From Aerococcus urinaeequi (GTDB lineage: Bacteria; Bacillota; Bacilli; Lactobacillales; Aerococcaceae), in the NCBI RefSeq assembly GCF_001543205.1, contig NZ_CP014162.1, forward strand, positions 1,860,001 through 1,924,000: a DNA stretch of 64,000 bases. The letters run 5' to 3'. The translations under genes and the position numbers were made by a program. The notes below the pieces were generated by a model. It was not told where the DNA came from. It worked only from the letters and a program-made list of their open reading frames with translations, and searched no databases. Each line of letters opens with the position of its first letter. Position 1 is the stretch's first letter. Below, piece by piece: positions 54,714 to 63,341 of this stretch.

Positions 54714-55157
54714 ATGGCGTTATTAGACCAACTAAATACCGATATGAAGGTAGCCATGAAAGCTAAAGATAAATTTAAGTTATCTGTTATCCGTATGTTA
54801 AAAGCAGCAGTTCAAAATGCTGAAATTAACAAGGGAAGTGCATTGTCTGAAGATGAAGAAATTGAACTTTTGGCTCGCGAGTTGAAGCAACGAAAAGAGT
54901 CGGAAGCAGAGTTCCGTCAAGCAGACCATGTAGAATTAGCAGATAACGCAGTTGCTGAAATTGCGATTATCGAAGAATACTTGCCTGCACAATTATCAGA
55001 AGCTGAATTAGACGAGGGTGTCAAACAAGTTATTGACGAAGTTGGCGCTACATCTATGAAGGATTTTGGTAAAGTCATGCAAACTGCTGTGGCCAAATTT
55101 AAAGGTCAAGCGGATGGTAATGCAATCCAAACAGTAGCAAAAAAATATTTAGGTTAA
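54714..55157 (+). CDS. yqeY: GatB/YqeY domain-containing protein
   Basis: A 147-residue protein related to the tail domain of the amidotransferase subunit GatB. Motifs are the N-terminal LDQLNTDMKVAMKAKDK, RQADHVELAD, EEYLPAQLSE and the C-terminal GKVMQTAVAKFKGQADG. The function is unsettled; tRNA binding is suggested by the GatB relationship. GGAGGCGG lies before ATG 54714. It shares the rpsU transcript and is followed by a terminator. Confidence 0.93.
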   Translation: MALLDQLNTDMKVAMKAKDKFKLSVIRMLKAAVQNAEINKGSALSEDEEIELLARELKQRKESEAEFRQADHVELADNAVAEIAIIEEYLPAQLSEAELDEGVKQVIDEVGATSMKDFGKVMQTAVAKFKGQADGNAIQTVAKKYLG

Positions 55158-55175
55158 TGAATCTAGATCTAAGAG

Positions 55176-55199
55176 GGAAGTCTTCGGACTTCCTTTTTT
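55176..55199 (+). terminator. Terminator after yqeY
   Basis: GGAAGTC (55176-55182), TTCG loop, GACTTCC (55187-55193), T run. Confidence 0.92.
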
Positions 55200-55264
55200 G
55201 TTGGGCAAAAAATCGGTTCTCACACTTTAAATGAGAAAATAATTAAAAATAAATTAAAAACAAC

Positions 55265-55293
55265 TTGCAATCACATCTTGTTTTTGATAAATT
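55265..55293 (+). promoter_or_regulatory. Promoter of the 33-codon gene
   Basis: TTGCAA (55265-55270), 17 bp, TAAATT (55288-55293), about 30 bases before the small start codon. Confidence 0.55.
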
Positions 55294-55323
55294 GTAGTTA
55301 GCAATTTGAAAGGAGTGACAACA

Positions 55324-55425
55324 ATGCGCCAATTTAGAATATCTTCCAAATATATCATGCATGCTGGCGTATTTGTTGCGTCTCCATTTAATTCAAAACA
55401 AGATTTATTATTATTAGCTAAGTAG
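55324..55425 (+). CDS. Small peptide gene (33 residues), function unknown
   Basis: ATG 55324 follows AAAGGAGTGACAACA, a strong ribosome-binding site at ideal distance. The peptide begins MRQFRISSKYIMHAGVFVAS and ends LLLLAK: basic at the N-terminus, with a mildly hydrophobic centre. It has a plausible promoter 30 bases upstream and a terminator (55479-55509) downstream, making a complete small transcription unit in a gap that otherwise holds no gene. It could be a leader peptide, a small membrane-associated peptide or a toxin-like peptide; nothing in the sequence decides. I do not recognise it. Confidence 0.55.
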   Translation: MRQFRISSKYIMHAGVFVASPFNSKQDLLLLAK

Positions 55426-55478
55426 GATTCTTCTCTAGGAGAGTCCTTTTCCACGTGAAACGGGCTCTAGCTAATGAA

Positions 55479-55509
55479 ACGGCGGCCTGTTGACGGTCGT
55501 CGTTTTTTT
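55479..55509 (+). terminator. Terminator after the 33-codon gene
   Basis: ACGGCGGCC (55479-55487) pairs with GGTCGTCGT (55495-55503), two G-T pairs, followed by seven T residues. A second small hairpin (TCTC/GAGA within AGGA...TCCT) lies between it and the peptide stop. Confidence 0.85.
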
Positions 55510-55611
55510 ATTAGCTGAGGGCAAAGTCGTGAAGAATAGTAAAAGTCTGGAAGTTAAGTGGAGCCTTTTTTCAAATCAAATAAGATCTTAAAAGATAAAG
55601 GAGCGATTTTG

Positions 55612-56400
55612 ATGGATTTAGGATTAAAAGGTAAAGTAGCAGTCATTACAGGGGCAAGTAGAGGTATTGGATTTGAAACAGCGAAAACACTTGCTGAGGA
55701 GGGTGCACAAGTTGTGATTACAGCCCGCCACGAAGACCGATTAATTGAGGCACAAACAGCTATTAAAGAAGCGACAGGGGTTGAAGTGGATTACGCAGTA
55801 GCTGATGTCACAGATTTACCCGCTGTCCAAAAGGCGATCGCGGATACGGCATCCAAATACGGGACTATCGATATCTTAGTCAATAATGCGGGTGGCCACA
55901 GAGCGGGCTCATTTGAAGAAGTAGATAATGACACATGGCGATTCGACCTGGAAATTAAAATTATTGGTGTGGCCAATTTTACCCGTGAAGTATTGCCTTA
56001 TATGCGTAAACAAGCTTCAGGTTCAATTATTAGCGTGGTTTCAAATTCTGGTAAGACGCCAGGTCCAAAGTCTGTACCGACTTCACCAGCTCGTTCAGCT
56101 GGTTTAGCTGTCATCAAAGAATTGAGTAAGGAGTACGGTGAATACAATATTCGTGCAAATGCGGTATGTATTGGTTATATCCGCAGTGAACAGGTTGAAA
56201 AGATGTGGCAAAATGACCCAGAAAATCCAACTTGGGAAGAGTTTTCAAAACAAAAAGCCAAAGATACGCATACGCCAATGGGCCGTGTTGGTGAAACAAC
56301 AGAAGCTGCTAAAGTGATTAGCTTCCTTGCTTCAGATGCCGCCTCATATGTGAGTGGTGCAGCTGTCAATATTGATGGTGGCGCATCAGACGCTATGTAA
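55612..56400 (+). CDS. Short-chain dehydrogenase/reductase family protein with atypical active site
   Basis: A 262-residue Rossmann-fold protein. The cofactor motif TGASRGIG (13-20) and NNAGGHRAG are normal for NAD(P)-dependent SDRs, as is the C-terminal NIDGGASD. The usual catalytic Tyr-x-x-x-Lys is not visible; the aligned place reads TSPARSAGLA, with the Lys position apparently serine. It may therefore use another mechanism or be catalytically weak. ATG 55612 follows AAGGAG; an earlier in-frame ATG at 55558 has no site. The hydratase-like gene follows 20 bases later, so they probably act in one pathway. Confidence 0.85.
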   Translation: MDLGLKGKVAVITGASRGIGFETAKTLAEEGAQVVITARHEDRLIEAQTAIKEATGVEVDYAVADVTDLPAVQKAIADTASKYGTIDILVNNAGGHRAGSFEEVDNDTWRFDLEIKIIGVANFTREVLPYMRKQASGSIISVVSNSGKTPGPKSVPTSPARSAGLAVIKELSKEYGEYNIRANAVCIGYIRSEQVEKMWQNDPENPTWEEFSKQKAKDTHTPMGRVGETTEAAKVISFLASDAASYVSGAAVNIDGGASDAM

Positions 56401-56420
56401 TTCTAAGGAGAAAAAAGCTT

Positions 56421-57185
56421 ATGATGGATCAAGAAATTATTCACGCTAGTAAGACACTATATCAGGCAGATAATGAAAAAGTGCCGGTACAATACGGGAA
56501 ATTTGGAATTGTCAATGAAGAAGACGGCTACCGAGTGCAACAAGCTGTTTTAGATTTAAGAAAAGAGGCTGGTGAAAAAGTTGCAGGTTATAAAATTTCC
56601 TTGTCAGCAAAAATTCAGCAGTCATTTTTTAAGACCACAACGCCTTTATACGGCGTCATGACGGACAAAGGCGTTTGGGGTTCGGATATGGACCTGAGCA
56701 AATTTATGGGTCCTTTGTTAGAATTTGAAATCATATTCAAGGCTGAAGAAAGGATTTCGTCTGACGATTCAGTGGAAACCATTATGTCTAAATGCAAGGT
56801 GGCGACAGGATATGAAATCCCTGATTGCCGGTATGACGATTGGTACGGGAACATTTCAAAATTTGAATTGATTGCCGATGGGGCAGCCAATGCAGGTGTA
56901 GTAGCTGGTGAATACGTCAAACGGACTTATCAAGAAATTGATGACGTGATGGGGACAGTAACAGTAGATGGTCAACCATACACCCAAGGTTCTTCAAAAG
57001 AGGTGATGGGTCACCCAGCTTATTCAGTCCAATGGTTGGCACAGAAATTGGCTGAAACAGGCAAAGCTATTGAGCCGGGCATGTTTGTGGCTTCAGGTGC
57101 CGTTAATATGCCGAAAGTTATTAAACCAGGCGTTTATGTTGGCCAATTTGAAGGTCTACCTCCAGTTACGCTAAACGCTAAATAA
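56421..57185 (+). CDS. 2-keto-4-pentenoate hydratase-like protein (FAH superfamily)
   Basis: A 254-residue protein of the MhpD/fumarylacetoacetase C-terminal family, which hydrates or decarboxylates keto-dienoic acids in aromatic ring degradation. GYKISL near the N-terminal third, LLEFEIIF with metal-binding glutamates, GYEIPD and the late GMFVASGAV are family-like. The substrate is unknown. ATG 56421 follows AAGGAG at ten bases. Its neighbours are an SDR and, on the other strand, a 2-hydroxyacid dehydrogenase, which suggests handling of small oxo or hydroxy acids. Confidence 0.8.
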   Translation: MMDQEIIHASKTLYQADNEKVPVQYGKFGIVNEEDGYRVQQAVLDLRKEAGEKVAGYKISLSAKIQQSFFKTTTPLYGVMTDKGVWGSDMDLSKFMGPLLEFEIIFKAEERISSDDSVETIMSKCKVATGYEIPDCRYDDWYGNISKFELIADGAANAGVVAGEYVKRTYQEIDDVMGTVTVDGQPYTQGSSKEVMGHPAYSVQWLAQKLAETGKAIEPGMFVASGAVNMPKVIKPGVYVGQFEGLPPVTLNAK

Positions 57186-57200
57186 AGGCAAAATAAAATC

Positions 57201-57248
57201 AAAAAAGCATTTGCTATTCCGAGATTTAGGAAAGCAAATGCTTTTATT
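57201..57248. terminator. Bidirectional terminator
   Basis: AAAGCATTTGCT pairs with AGCAAATGCTTT, with A and T tracts outside, between two convergent genes. Confidence 0.9.
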
Positions 57249-57269
57249 GTCTATTTGACTTATTGTGAT

Positions 57270-58220
57270 TTAATAGCCTTTTTCTTTTGAAACGACATTG
57301 ACTGATAAATCGCCATCTTTTGTGTAAGCTGCTAAGTTAGCTTGGAATATCTTGTAAGTTTCAATTGCAAAGTGTTCTACTTGACCAGTCATATGTGGCG
57401 TCACATCAATCTTGTCATGGGCCCAGAAAGGATGGTCTGCTGGCAAAGGTTCTTCTCTAAAGACATCAAGGGATGCATAGGCAATGACACCTTGATCAAT
57501 AGCTTCAATTAAGTCCTGGTCTACAATGGCTGATCCACGTCCCACATTAATAAATAAGGGTTGTTTTTCTTGACGACCGAAATATGTAGCATCAAAGACG
57601 TTTTGTGTGGCGTCTGTTTCTGGTAGGACGTTGACGATGATATTGGCATCAGTCACTTGTTCAAAGCCGTCCGCTGTTTTCACTGTTTGATCAAAGTAGT
57701 GTACATCGCGGCCTGAAGTATTCACACCAACAGTTTTTAAACCGAATGCTTGGCCGATACGGGCGATTTCTTTCCCTACATTACCAGCACCAAACACGAC
57801 CATTTTCTTTTCAGGCAAAGACATGTGTTGGGCATATTCCCAATGTTGTTTTTCTTCACGCGCCTTATAAATATGTAAACTCCGGTAGTAGTTCAAGATG
57901 TAACCAAAAACGGTCTCTGCGATTGGTGTCGCATGAATCCCACTCATGTTTGTGATTTGAATCTTTTCATCAGCGACGACTTCTTTAGGTAATTGATTGA
58001 TGCCAGCGAATTGGACTTGGATCCAGCGAAGGCTATCATAACCATTTGCTGCATATTTTTCAGCTAAATCAGCATCCCAGCCATATTGAATTTCAATATT
58101 GGGGAAGTCTGTGTCGGTCAACTCGTCCGCCATTTTCACCTGATAATTACTTGCTAAGTCTTTGATATCATCGATTTGCCAATCCTTTACAAGGTTTGCG
58201 ATGGCTAATATTTTTTGCAT
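57270..58220 (-). CDS. D-2-hydroxyacid dehydrogenase (NAD-dependent)
   Basis: A 316-residue oxidoreductase of the D-isomer-specific 2-hydroxyacid dehydrogenase family. The NAD-binding glycine motif is FGAGNVGKEI, the catalytic arginine is in INVGRGSAIVD, the glutamate in VFREEPLP and the histidine in TPHMTGQ. It reduces a 2-oxo acid or the reverse; the exact substrate is not readable. ATG 58220 is preceded by GGGAGGC. Confidence 0.88.
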   Translation of the reverse strand: MQKILAIANLVKDWQIDDIKDLASNYQVKMADELTDTDFPNIEIQYGWDADLAEKYAANGYDSLRWIQVQFAGINQLPKEVVADEKIQITNMSGIHATPIAETVFGYILNYYRSLHIYKAREEKQHWEYAQHMSLPEKKMVVFGAGNVGKEIARIGQAFGLKTVGVNTSGRDVHYFDQTVKTADGFEQVTDANIIVNVLPETDATQNVFDATYFGRQEKQPLFINVGRGSAIVDQDLIEAIDQGVIAYASLDVFREEPLPADHPFWAHDKIDVTPHMTGQVEHFAIETYKIFQANLAAYTKDGDLSVNVVSKEKGY

Positions 58221-58355
58221 AGTGTGTGCCTCCCTAAAGCGTTTTCTCTATTGTATCATTGATTGGTTGACTTGCGAAAACAAACACTTTTTTTCGGTAA
58301 AAGGGCTAAGCATTCGAAAATTAACGACCTGTTATTCGTATTTATGCCAGATTTT

Positions 58356-58364
58356 TGCTATAAT
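58356..58364 (+). promoter_or_regulatory. Extended -10 promoter of the phoH operon
   Basis: TGC-TATAAT, -10 at 58359-58364, about 30 bases before the phoH start; the -35 is weak. Confidence 0.6.
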
Positions 58365-58395
58365 TTATTTAATACGAAAAGGGGGAAGTTTTCAT

Positions 58396-59364
58396 TTGAC
58401 AGAATCTGCAATCAGTAAAAGTGTAGCCTTGATGAATCCAGCATTAGCCGTACAACTATTTGGTACTGAGGACCGTAATCTTTCTTTGATTGAACAAGCT
58501 TTTGAGGTGCAAATATTTGCCAGAGATGAGCAAATTGAAGTAACCGGACAAGAAGCGGATGTTGCCCAAGCGATTGATTTACTGACAGAATTACAAGTTA
58601 TTCTACAATCAGGTATCACAATTGGTGACCGTGATGTGGTTACTGCGATTAAAATGGCAAAGAATGGGACTATCAACCACTTTGTAAGTTTATATGAAGA
58701 GGAAATTGGCCGGACCTTTGAAGGGAAAGCTATTCGAACAAAAACTGTAGGTCAACGTCAATATTTACACGCTGTCAATAAACATGCCATTACTTTTGGG
58801 ATTGGACCAGCTGGTACCGGGAAAACTTTCTTAGCAGTGATGATGGCCGTTCAGGCTTTAAAACAAGGACGGGTAAAACGGATTGTCCTAACGCGTCCAG
58901 CAGTTGAAGCAGGGGAAAGCTTAGGTTTCCTACCTGGTGACTTGAAAGAGAAGGTTGATCCGTACTTACGACCAATATATGATGCCCTATATACTATTTA
59001 TGGCCGGGAGCATACTGAACGCTTACTGGAACGTGGCGTGATTGAAGTGGCACCACTTGCTTATATGCGTGGTCGGACTTTGGAAGATGCTTTCGTCATT
59101 CTTGATGAAGCACAAAATACAACGGTTGCCCAAATGAAGATGTTCTTAACACGTCTTGGTTTCGGGTCTAAGATGATTGTCAATGGAGACAAGACACAAA
59201 TTGATTTACCTAGAGGTGCTAAATCCGGGTTAATCGATGCGGAAAGACACTTGCAGGGGATTAAAGATATCGACTTTGTGCACTTTACAGCGACTGATGT
59301 TGTTCGTCACCCAGTGGTTTCAGCAATCATCAATGCCTATGCCAATGAAGATAAGGGTAATTAA
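58396..59364 (+). CDS. phoH: PhoH-like ATPase
   Basis: A 322-residue cytoplasmic ATPase of the PhoH family (YlaK/YqfG neighbourhood). After an N-terminal KH-like region (about 20-110) come Walker A GPAGTGKT (137-144), RPAVEAGESLGFLPGDLKEK and Walker B VILDEAQN. The genomic link with ybeY suggests a role in rRNA maturation or ribosome quality control. It begins at TTG 58396 after GGGGGAAG; a longer reading from 58162 would run through the divergent dehydrogenase gene. First gene of phoH-ybeY-dgkA-era-recO. Confidence 0.92.
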   Translation: MTESAISKSVALMNPALAVQLFGTEDRNLSLIEQAFEVQIFARDEQIEVTGQEADVAQAIDLLTELQVILQSGITIGDRDVVTAIKMAKNGTINHFVSLYEEEIGRTFEGKAIRTKTVGQRQYLHAVNKHAITFGIGPAGTGKTFLAVMMAVQALKQGRVKRIVLTRPAVEAGESLGFLPGDLKEKVDPYLRPIYDALYTIYGREHTERLLERGVIEVAPLAYMRGRTLEDAFVILDEAQNTTVAQMKMFLTRLGFGSKMIVNGDKTQIDLPRGAKSGLIDAERHLQGIKDIDFVHFTATDVVRHPVVSAIINAYANEDKGN

Positions 59365-59398
59365 CGATAGACAAGGCAAAAAGAAAAAAGGTGAAAAA

Positions 59399-59875
59399 GT
59401 GTTAGATTTAATTTTTGAAGATAAGACGAATGGGCTTTCTAGTAAAGATAAAGAGATGTTGCATGAATTATTGGATTTTGCAGCAGATTATTTGAAACTT
59501 ACTGGAGAAATTGACTTATCTTTGACCATCGTGAACGATGCAGAAATTCATGAAATCAATAAAACTTATCGCAACATTGACCGTCCAACTGACGTGATTT
59601 CTTTTGCGATTGAAGATTTAGGTGAAGATGAATTAGCAGTTATGGGCTTGCCAGAGGATATGCCACGTGAATTGGGCGATCTTTTTATCTCGATTGATAA
59701 AACACGCGAACAAGCAGCTGATTATGGCCATTCTTTTGAACGTGAACTAGGCTTTTTAGCTGTCCATGGATTCTTGCATTTGAATGGTTACGACCATTTG
59801 AATGAAGCAGATGAAAAGGAAATGTTTGGCCTACAGAAAGAGATTTTAGATGCTTATGGACTTAAAAGAGCGTAA
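59399..59875 (+). CDS. ybeY: Endoribonuclease YbeY
   Basis: A metal-dependent single-strand endoribonuclease of 158 residues involved in 16S rRNA 3'-end maturation. The zinc site HGFLHLNGYDH is clear near the C-terminus, along with NDAEIHEINKTYRNIDRPTDV. Translation starts at GTG 59399 with AAGGTG upstream; the open frame reaches back into phoH but without a site. The last 26 bases overlap dgkA. Confidence 0.94.
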   Translation: MLDLIFEDKTNGLSSKDKEMLHELLDFAADYLKLTGEIDLSLTIVNDAEIHEINKTYRNIDRPTDVISFAIEDLGEDELAVMGLPEDMPRELGDLFISIDKTREQAADYGHSFERELGFLAVHGFLHLNGYDHLNEADEKEMFGLQKEILDAYGLKRA

Positions 59876-60275
59876 ACAAGTACCAAAACCACCAAAAGTG
59901 GATAAGAACCATAATTTTTTTGAATCAATGGGGTATGCCTTAAGTGGGATAAAATTTGCCTTTATTCATGAACGAAACATTCGTTACCAAATTTTGGGGT
60001 TGATTTTAGTCATGTCGGCCGCTTGGTTTTTTGCTTTGTCCATTGAAAAGTGGTTAATTTTAATTTTAACCTGTGCTATTGTGATCTGTATGGAAATTAC
60101 CAATACCATTGCTGAGTGGATTATTGATTTAGTGACCGACAACCAATACCATCCCATTGCAAAAAATGTGAAGGATGTAGCGGCTGGTGGTGTACTGATT
60201 TCATCTACAATGGCTGTAATTGTTGGCTTGCTAATTTTTGTACCTGAGATTTTACTTTTTTTCAAATTAACATAA
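59850..60275 (+). CDS. dgkA: Diacylglycerol/undecaprenol kinase family protein
   Basis: A 141-residue integral membrane kinase. After a short basic cytoplasmic segment (about 1-40) come three hydrophobic helices; the active-site motif is CMEITNTIAEWIIDL. Gram-positive members phosphorylate undecaprenol, recycling the lipid carrier for wall synthesis. Two in-frame starts are possible (59850 and 59856); the first is closer to AAAGAG. It overlaps ybeY. Confidence 0.92.
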   Translation: MLMDLKERKQVPKPPKVDKNHNFFESMGYALSGIKFAFIHERNIRYQILGLILVMSAAWFFALSIEKWLILILTCAIVICMEITNTIAEWIIDLVTDNQYHPIAKNVKDVAAGGVLISSTMAVIVGLLIFVPEILLFFKLT

Positions 60276-60293
60276 AAATAAGGGAGACTATTT

Positions 60294-61292
60294 TTGAATA
60301 TAGAAGATTTTAATATAAATGATTTTGACAACATTGAGGATTTAGAAAAATTACTAGAGGATGACGGAGACCAAGCTGAAGATGACTTTGATGGTTATAA
60401 GTCAGGATTTGTAGCCATCGTTGGCCGTCCTAATGTTGGGAAATCAACCTTTTTAAACCGCGTTGTGGGGCAAAAAGTAGCCATTATGTCTGATAAGGCG
60501 CAAACGACGCGTAACAAAATCCAAGCGGTTTATACAACAGATGAGGCGCAAATTGTTTTCATTGATACACCAGGTATTCATAAACCTCATAATGAGTTGG
60601 GCGAATTTATGAATAAATCTGCCTACCAATCACTTGAAGAAGTAGATGCCATCTTAATGTTGGTGAATGCGGAAGAACCTATTGGTCCGGGTGACAAATT
60701 TGTCTTTGAAAAGATTAAAAACTACAAGACTCGTAAGTTCTTGGGTGTCAATAAAATTGATAAGGTATCCCCTGAAGCCTTAGCGGACTTTATGCAAACT
60801 ATTCCAAGCCCAGAATCTTTTGACGGGATTATCCCACTATCTGCTTTAAACGGCAATAATGTGGAGACCTTGATCGATACCCTAGTTGGTTTATTGCCGA
60901 CTGGACCACAATACTATCCATCTGAATTTATCACAGACCATCCAGAATACTTTGTGGTTTCTGAATTAATCCGTGAACAAATTTTATTAAATACGTATGA
61001 AGAAATCCCACATTCAGTTGCTGTTCAAGTAGACTCCATGCAAAAAGATGAACTGGACCGCGTGCATGTGTATGCAACCATTATCGTCGACCAAAAGAGT
61101 CAAAAGGGGATTATCATTGGTAAGGGCGGTAAGATGATCAAGAAAATTGGTGTTGAAGCCCGCAAGGAAATCGAAAATTTACTTGGGTCTAAAATCTATT
61201 TAGAACTTTGGGTGAAAATCATCAAAAACTGGCGTAACAACAAGGCTAACCTAGGTGACCTTGGCTACAACCATAAAAACTATAAGGGTTAA
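60294..61292 (+). CDS. era: GTPase Era
   Basis: An essential GTPase that assists 30S assembly by binding the 3' end of 16S rRNA. In 332 residues, G1 is GRPNVGKS (44-51), the G3 region is IDTPGIH, and the G4 is NKID; the C-terminal KH domain has [14 protein letters not shown]. An unusual N-terminal extension of about 36 residues, rich in D, E, N and I, precedes the canonical GYKSGFVAI start. TTG 60294 is positioned seven bases after AGGGAG, so the extension is probably real. It forms one unit with dgkA and recO. Confidence 0.95.
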   Translation: MNIEDFNINDFDNIEDLEKLLEDDGDQAEDDFDGYKSGFVAIVGRPNVGKSTFLNRVVGQKVAIMSDKAQTTRNKIQAVYTTDEAQIVFIDTPGIHKPHNELGEFMNKSAYQSLEEVDAILMLVNAEEPIGPGDKFVFEKIKNYKTRKFLGVNKIDKVSPEALADFMQTIPSPESFDGIIPLSALNGNNVETLIDTLVGLLPTGPQYYPSEFITDHPEYFVVSELIREQILLNTYEEIPHSVAVQVDSMQKDELDRVHVYATIIVDQKSQKGIIIGKGGKMIKKIGVEARKEIENLLGSKIYLELWVKIIKNWRNNKANLGDLGYNHKNYKG

Positions 61293-61352
61293 TAAATGCA
61301 TCGCTAACAAAATGGCATCATATTGACATGCAAAACGAAAGGGGACAAGACC

Positions 61353-62153
61353 ATGCGAAAAGACCATTACGCGCGTTTCGATGGGATTGTCCTTTTTACG
61401 CGGAAATACAAGGAAAAAGACCTGCTAATTAAAATATTCACCAAGGAATTTGGTAAGCGGATGTTCTTCATTAAGAATATTCAACGACAGAATAACGGTT
61501 TAAGGGAAATTGCCTTTCCCTATATGCGAGCCTCTTTTGTGGGAACCATCAACGATAAAGGTTTTTCCTTTCTTAATGATACGGACGATGTTCTATTTCC
61601 AAAGGCAACGATCTCAAATATACAGGCTAATGCCTATGCAGCCTACATGACAGGGTTGACCGATGCCGCCTTTGAAGACTTCATTGAAGAAGACAAGGTG
61701 TTTAACCTGCTCTGGCAAGGTCTAGGCAAAATAGAAGCCGGCGTCGATCCGTCAGTCGTGGCCAATATATTTGAAATTCAGTTGCTGCCGAAATTCGGGG
61801 TGGGCCCTAACTTTAGGTCATGTGCTATTTGTGGCCGTGATCAAGGCCGTTTTGACTATTCCATGCAATATGCTGGCGTTTTATGCGAACAACATTTTCA
61901 CATGGATGATAGGCGTCTCCATTGGTCACCACGGGCAAGTCATTTTATTCGACTGTTTAGTCAAATACCATATGACAAACTAGGTCAAGTGGACTTACAG
62001 GCGACAACAAAAACTGAAATTCGGCAAGCCTTGGATGATCTTTACGAAGAGTATGTAGGGATCCACTTAAAAAGTAAGCATTTTATCAGCCAAATGGAAA
62101 CTTTCGTCAATCCGCTTGACGACAAAAGAGAAAAAAAGTATGATAATAGCTGA
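61353..62153 (+). CDS. recO: DNA repair protein RecO
   Basis: Recombination mediator that helps load RecA with RecR. The 266 residues have an N-terminal OB domain (FDGIVLFTRKYKEKDLLIKIFT) and a helical C-terminal part with the zinc-site cysteines CAICG and VLCEQH. ATG 61353 follows AAAGGGGA; the in-frame ATG at 61323 has none. The promoter of the glyQS transcript lies inside its last 15 codons. Confidence 0.93.
   Translation: MRKDHYARFDGIVLFTRKYKEKDLLIKIFTKEFGKRMFFIKNIQRQNNGLREIAFPYMRASFVGTINDKGFSFLNDTDDVLFPKATISNIQANAYAAYMTGLTDAAFEDFIEEDKVFNLLWQGLGKIEAGVDPSVVANIFEIQLLPKFGVGPNFRSCAICGRDQGRFDYSMQYAGVLCEQHFHMDDRRLHWSPRASHFIRLFSQIPYDKLGQVDLQATTKTEIRQALDDLYEEYVGIHLKSKHFISQMETFVNPLDDKREKKYDNS
62116..62144 (+). 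promoter_or_regulatory. Promoter of glyQS inside the end of recO
   Basis: TTGACG (62116-62121), 17 bp, TATGAT (62139-62144). The start would be near 62151, directly at the T-box leader. Confidence 0.8.
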
Positions 62154-62363
62154 ATAAAAGAAGTGCAGTGAAAATACTAAGTAAGAAGATGTAGATTCCA
62201 AAGCGAAGCCGGATAGTGGGAGCGGCTGGATTGAAACCTTGTGAAGGCATATTGGAGCACTTAACAATAAAGTGCTGATGGATTTTATCCGTTAGAAGTA
62301 GGGTGGAACCGCGAGATAATCGTCCCTATGTGTTTGTTTTTTCAAATACATAGGGGCTTTTTT
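62151..62363 (+). promoter_or_regulatory. T-box leader of glyQS, tRNA-Gly sensing
   Basis: The T-box AGTAGGGTGGAACCGCG is at 62297-62313. The terminator stem CCCTATGTGTTTG (from 62324) pairs with CAAATACATAGGG and is followed by T residues. In Stem I the specifier context GTGAAGGCATA places GGC (62246-62248), a glycine codon, in the expected loop. Uncharged tRNA-Gly would induce the operon. Confidence 0.93.
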
Positions 62364-62423
62364 GTGTCTTCTGATGTATTTGACCACTATCATAATAGAT
62401 TAAAAAATGAGGAAGTGAACATC

Positions 62424-63341
62424 TTGGCAACGAATCAAAAAACATTTCAAGATATAATTTTAACTTTACAAAACTACTGGGCTGAACAAGGTTGTTTAGT
62501 TTTAAACGCTTATGATACAGAAAAAGGTGCGGGTACCATGTCACCTTATACTTTCTTGCGTGCAATTGGTCCTGAACCATGGAACGCTTGTTACGTAGAA
62601 CCATCTCGTCGTCCAGCAGATGGTCGTTACGGTGAGAACCCTAACCGTTTATACCAACATCACCAATTCCAAGTGGTGATGAAACCAAACCCAGATAACA
62701 TTCAAGAATTATACATTGAAAGCTTGAAACAATTAGGAATTGACCCATTAAAACATGATATTCGTTTTGTAGAAGACAACTGGGAAAACCCATCACTTGG
62801 CTGTGCTGGTTTAGGTTGGGAAGTTTGGTTAGATGGGATGGAAGTCACTCAATTTACTTATTTCCAACAAGTTGGTGGTTTAGAATGTAAACCTGTTACA
62901 TCGGAATTAACATATGGTTTAGAACGTTTAGCTTCTTACATCCAAGAAGTAGATTCAGTTTACGATATTGAATGGGTTGAAGGCGTTAAATACGGTGAAA
63001 TTTTTGGTCAAGCAGAATACGAGCATTCAGTTTACTCATTTGAAGAATCGGATGTAGATATGTTATTCTCTGCCTTCAATAAGTATGAAGCTGAAGCCTT
63101 GAAACAAATCGACAACGAATTAGTCCACCCAGCTTATGACTACATTTTGAAATGTTCACATGCATTTAACTTACTAGATGCTCGTGGTGTGATTTCTGTT
63201 ACTGACCGTGCAGCTTACCTTGCTCGTATCCGTAACATGGCCCGCCGTGTAGCTAAAATGTTTGTGAAGAAACGTGCTGACTTGGGTTACCCATTGTTAG
63301 ACCGTGAAACAGCAGAAGCGTTATTGAAGGAGGAAAAATAA
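62424..63341 (+). CDS. glyQ: Glycyl-tRNA synthetase alpha subunit
   Basis: The catalytic subunit of the tetrameric (alpha2beta2) glycyl-tRNA synthetase, 305 residues. [55 protein letters not shown] and FTYFQQVGG are typical. The start is TTG 62424 (MATNQKTF) after GAGGAAG; an open frame extends back into the leader terminator and is not used. The stop overlaps the glyS start (TAATG). Confidence 0.96.
   Translation: MATNQKTFQDIILTLQNYWAEQGCLVLNAYDTEKGAGTMSPYTFLRAIGPEPWNACYVEPSRRPADGRYGENPNRLYQHHQFQVVMKPNPDNIQELYIESLKQLGIDPLKHDIRFVEDNWENPSLGCAGLGWEVWLDGMEVTQFTYFQQVGGLECKPVTSELTYGLERLASYIQEVDSVYDIEWVEGVKYGEIFGQAEYEHSVYSFEESDVDMLFSAFNKYEAEALKQIDNELVHPAYDYILKCSHAFNLLDARGVISVTDRAAYLARIRNMARRVAKMFVKKRADLGYPLLDRETAEALLKEEK

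Noticed and set aside
55254-55454. Minus-strand 66-codon frame opposite the 33-codon gene
   Set aside because: It lacks a ribosome-binding site and covers the promoter and hairpins of the plus-strand unit.
59984-60334. Minus-strand 116-codon frame opposite dgkA
   Set aside because: It is the complement of a hydrophobic coding gene, an expected artefact, with no translation signal.
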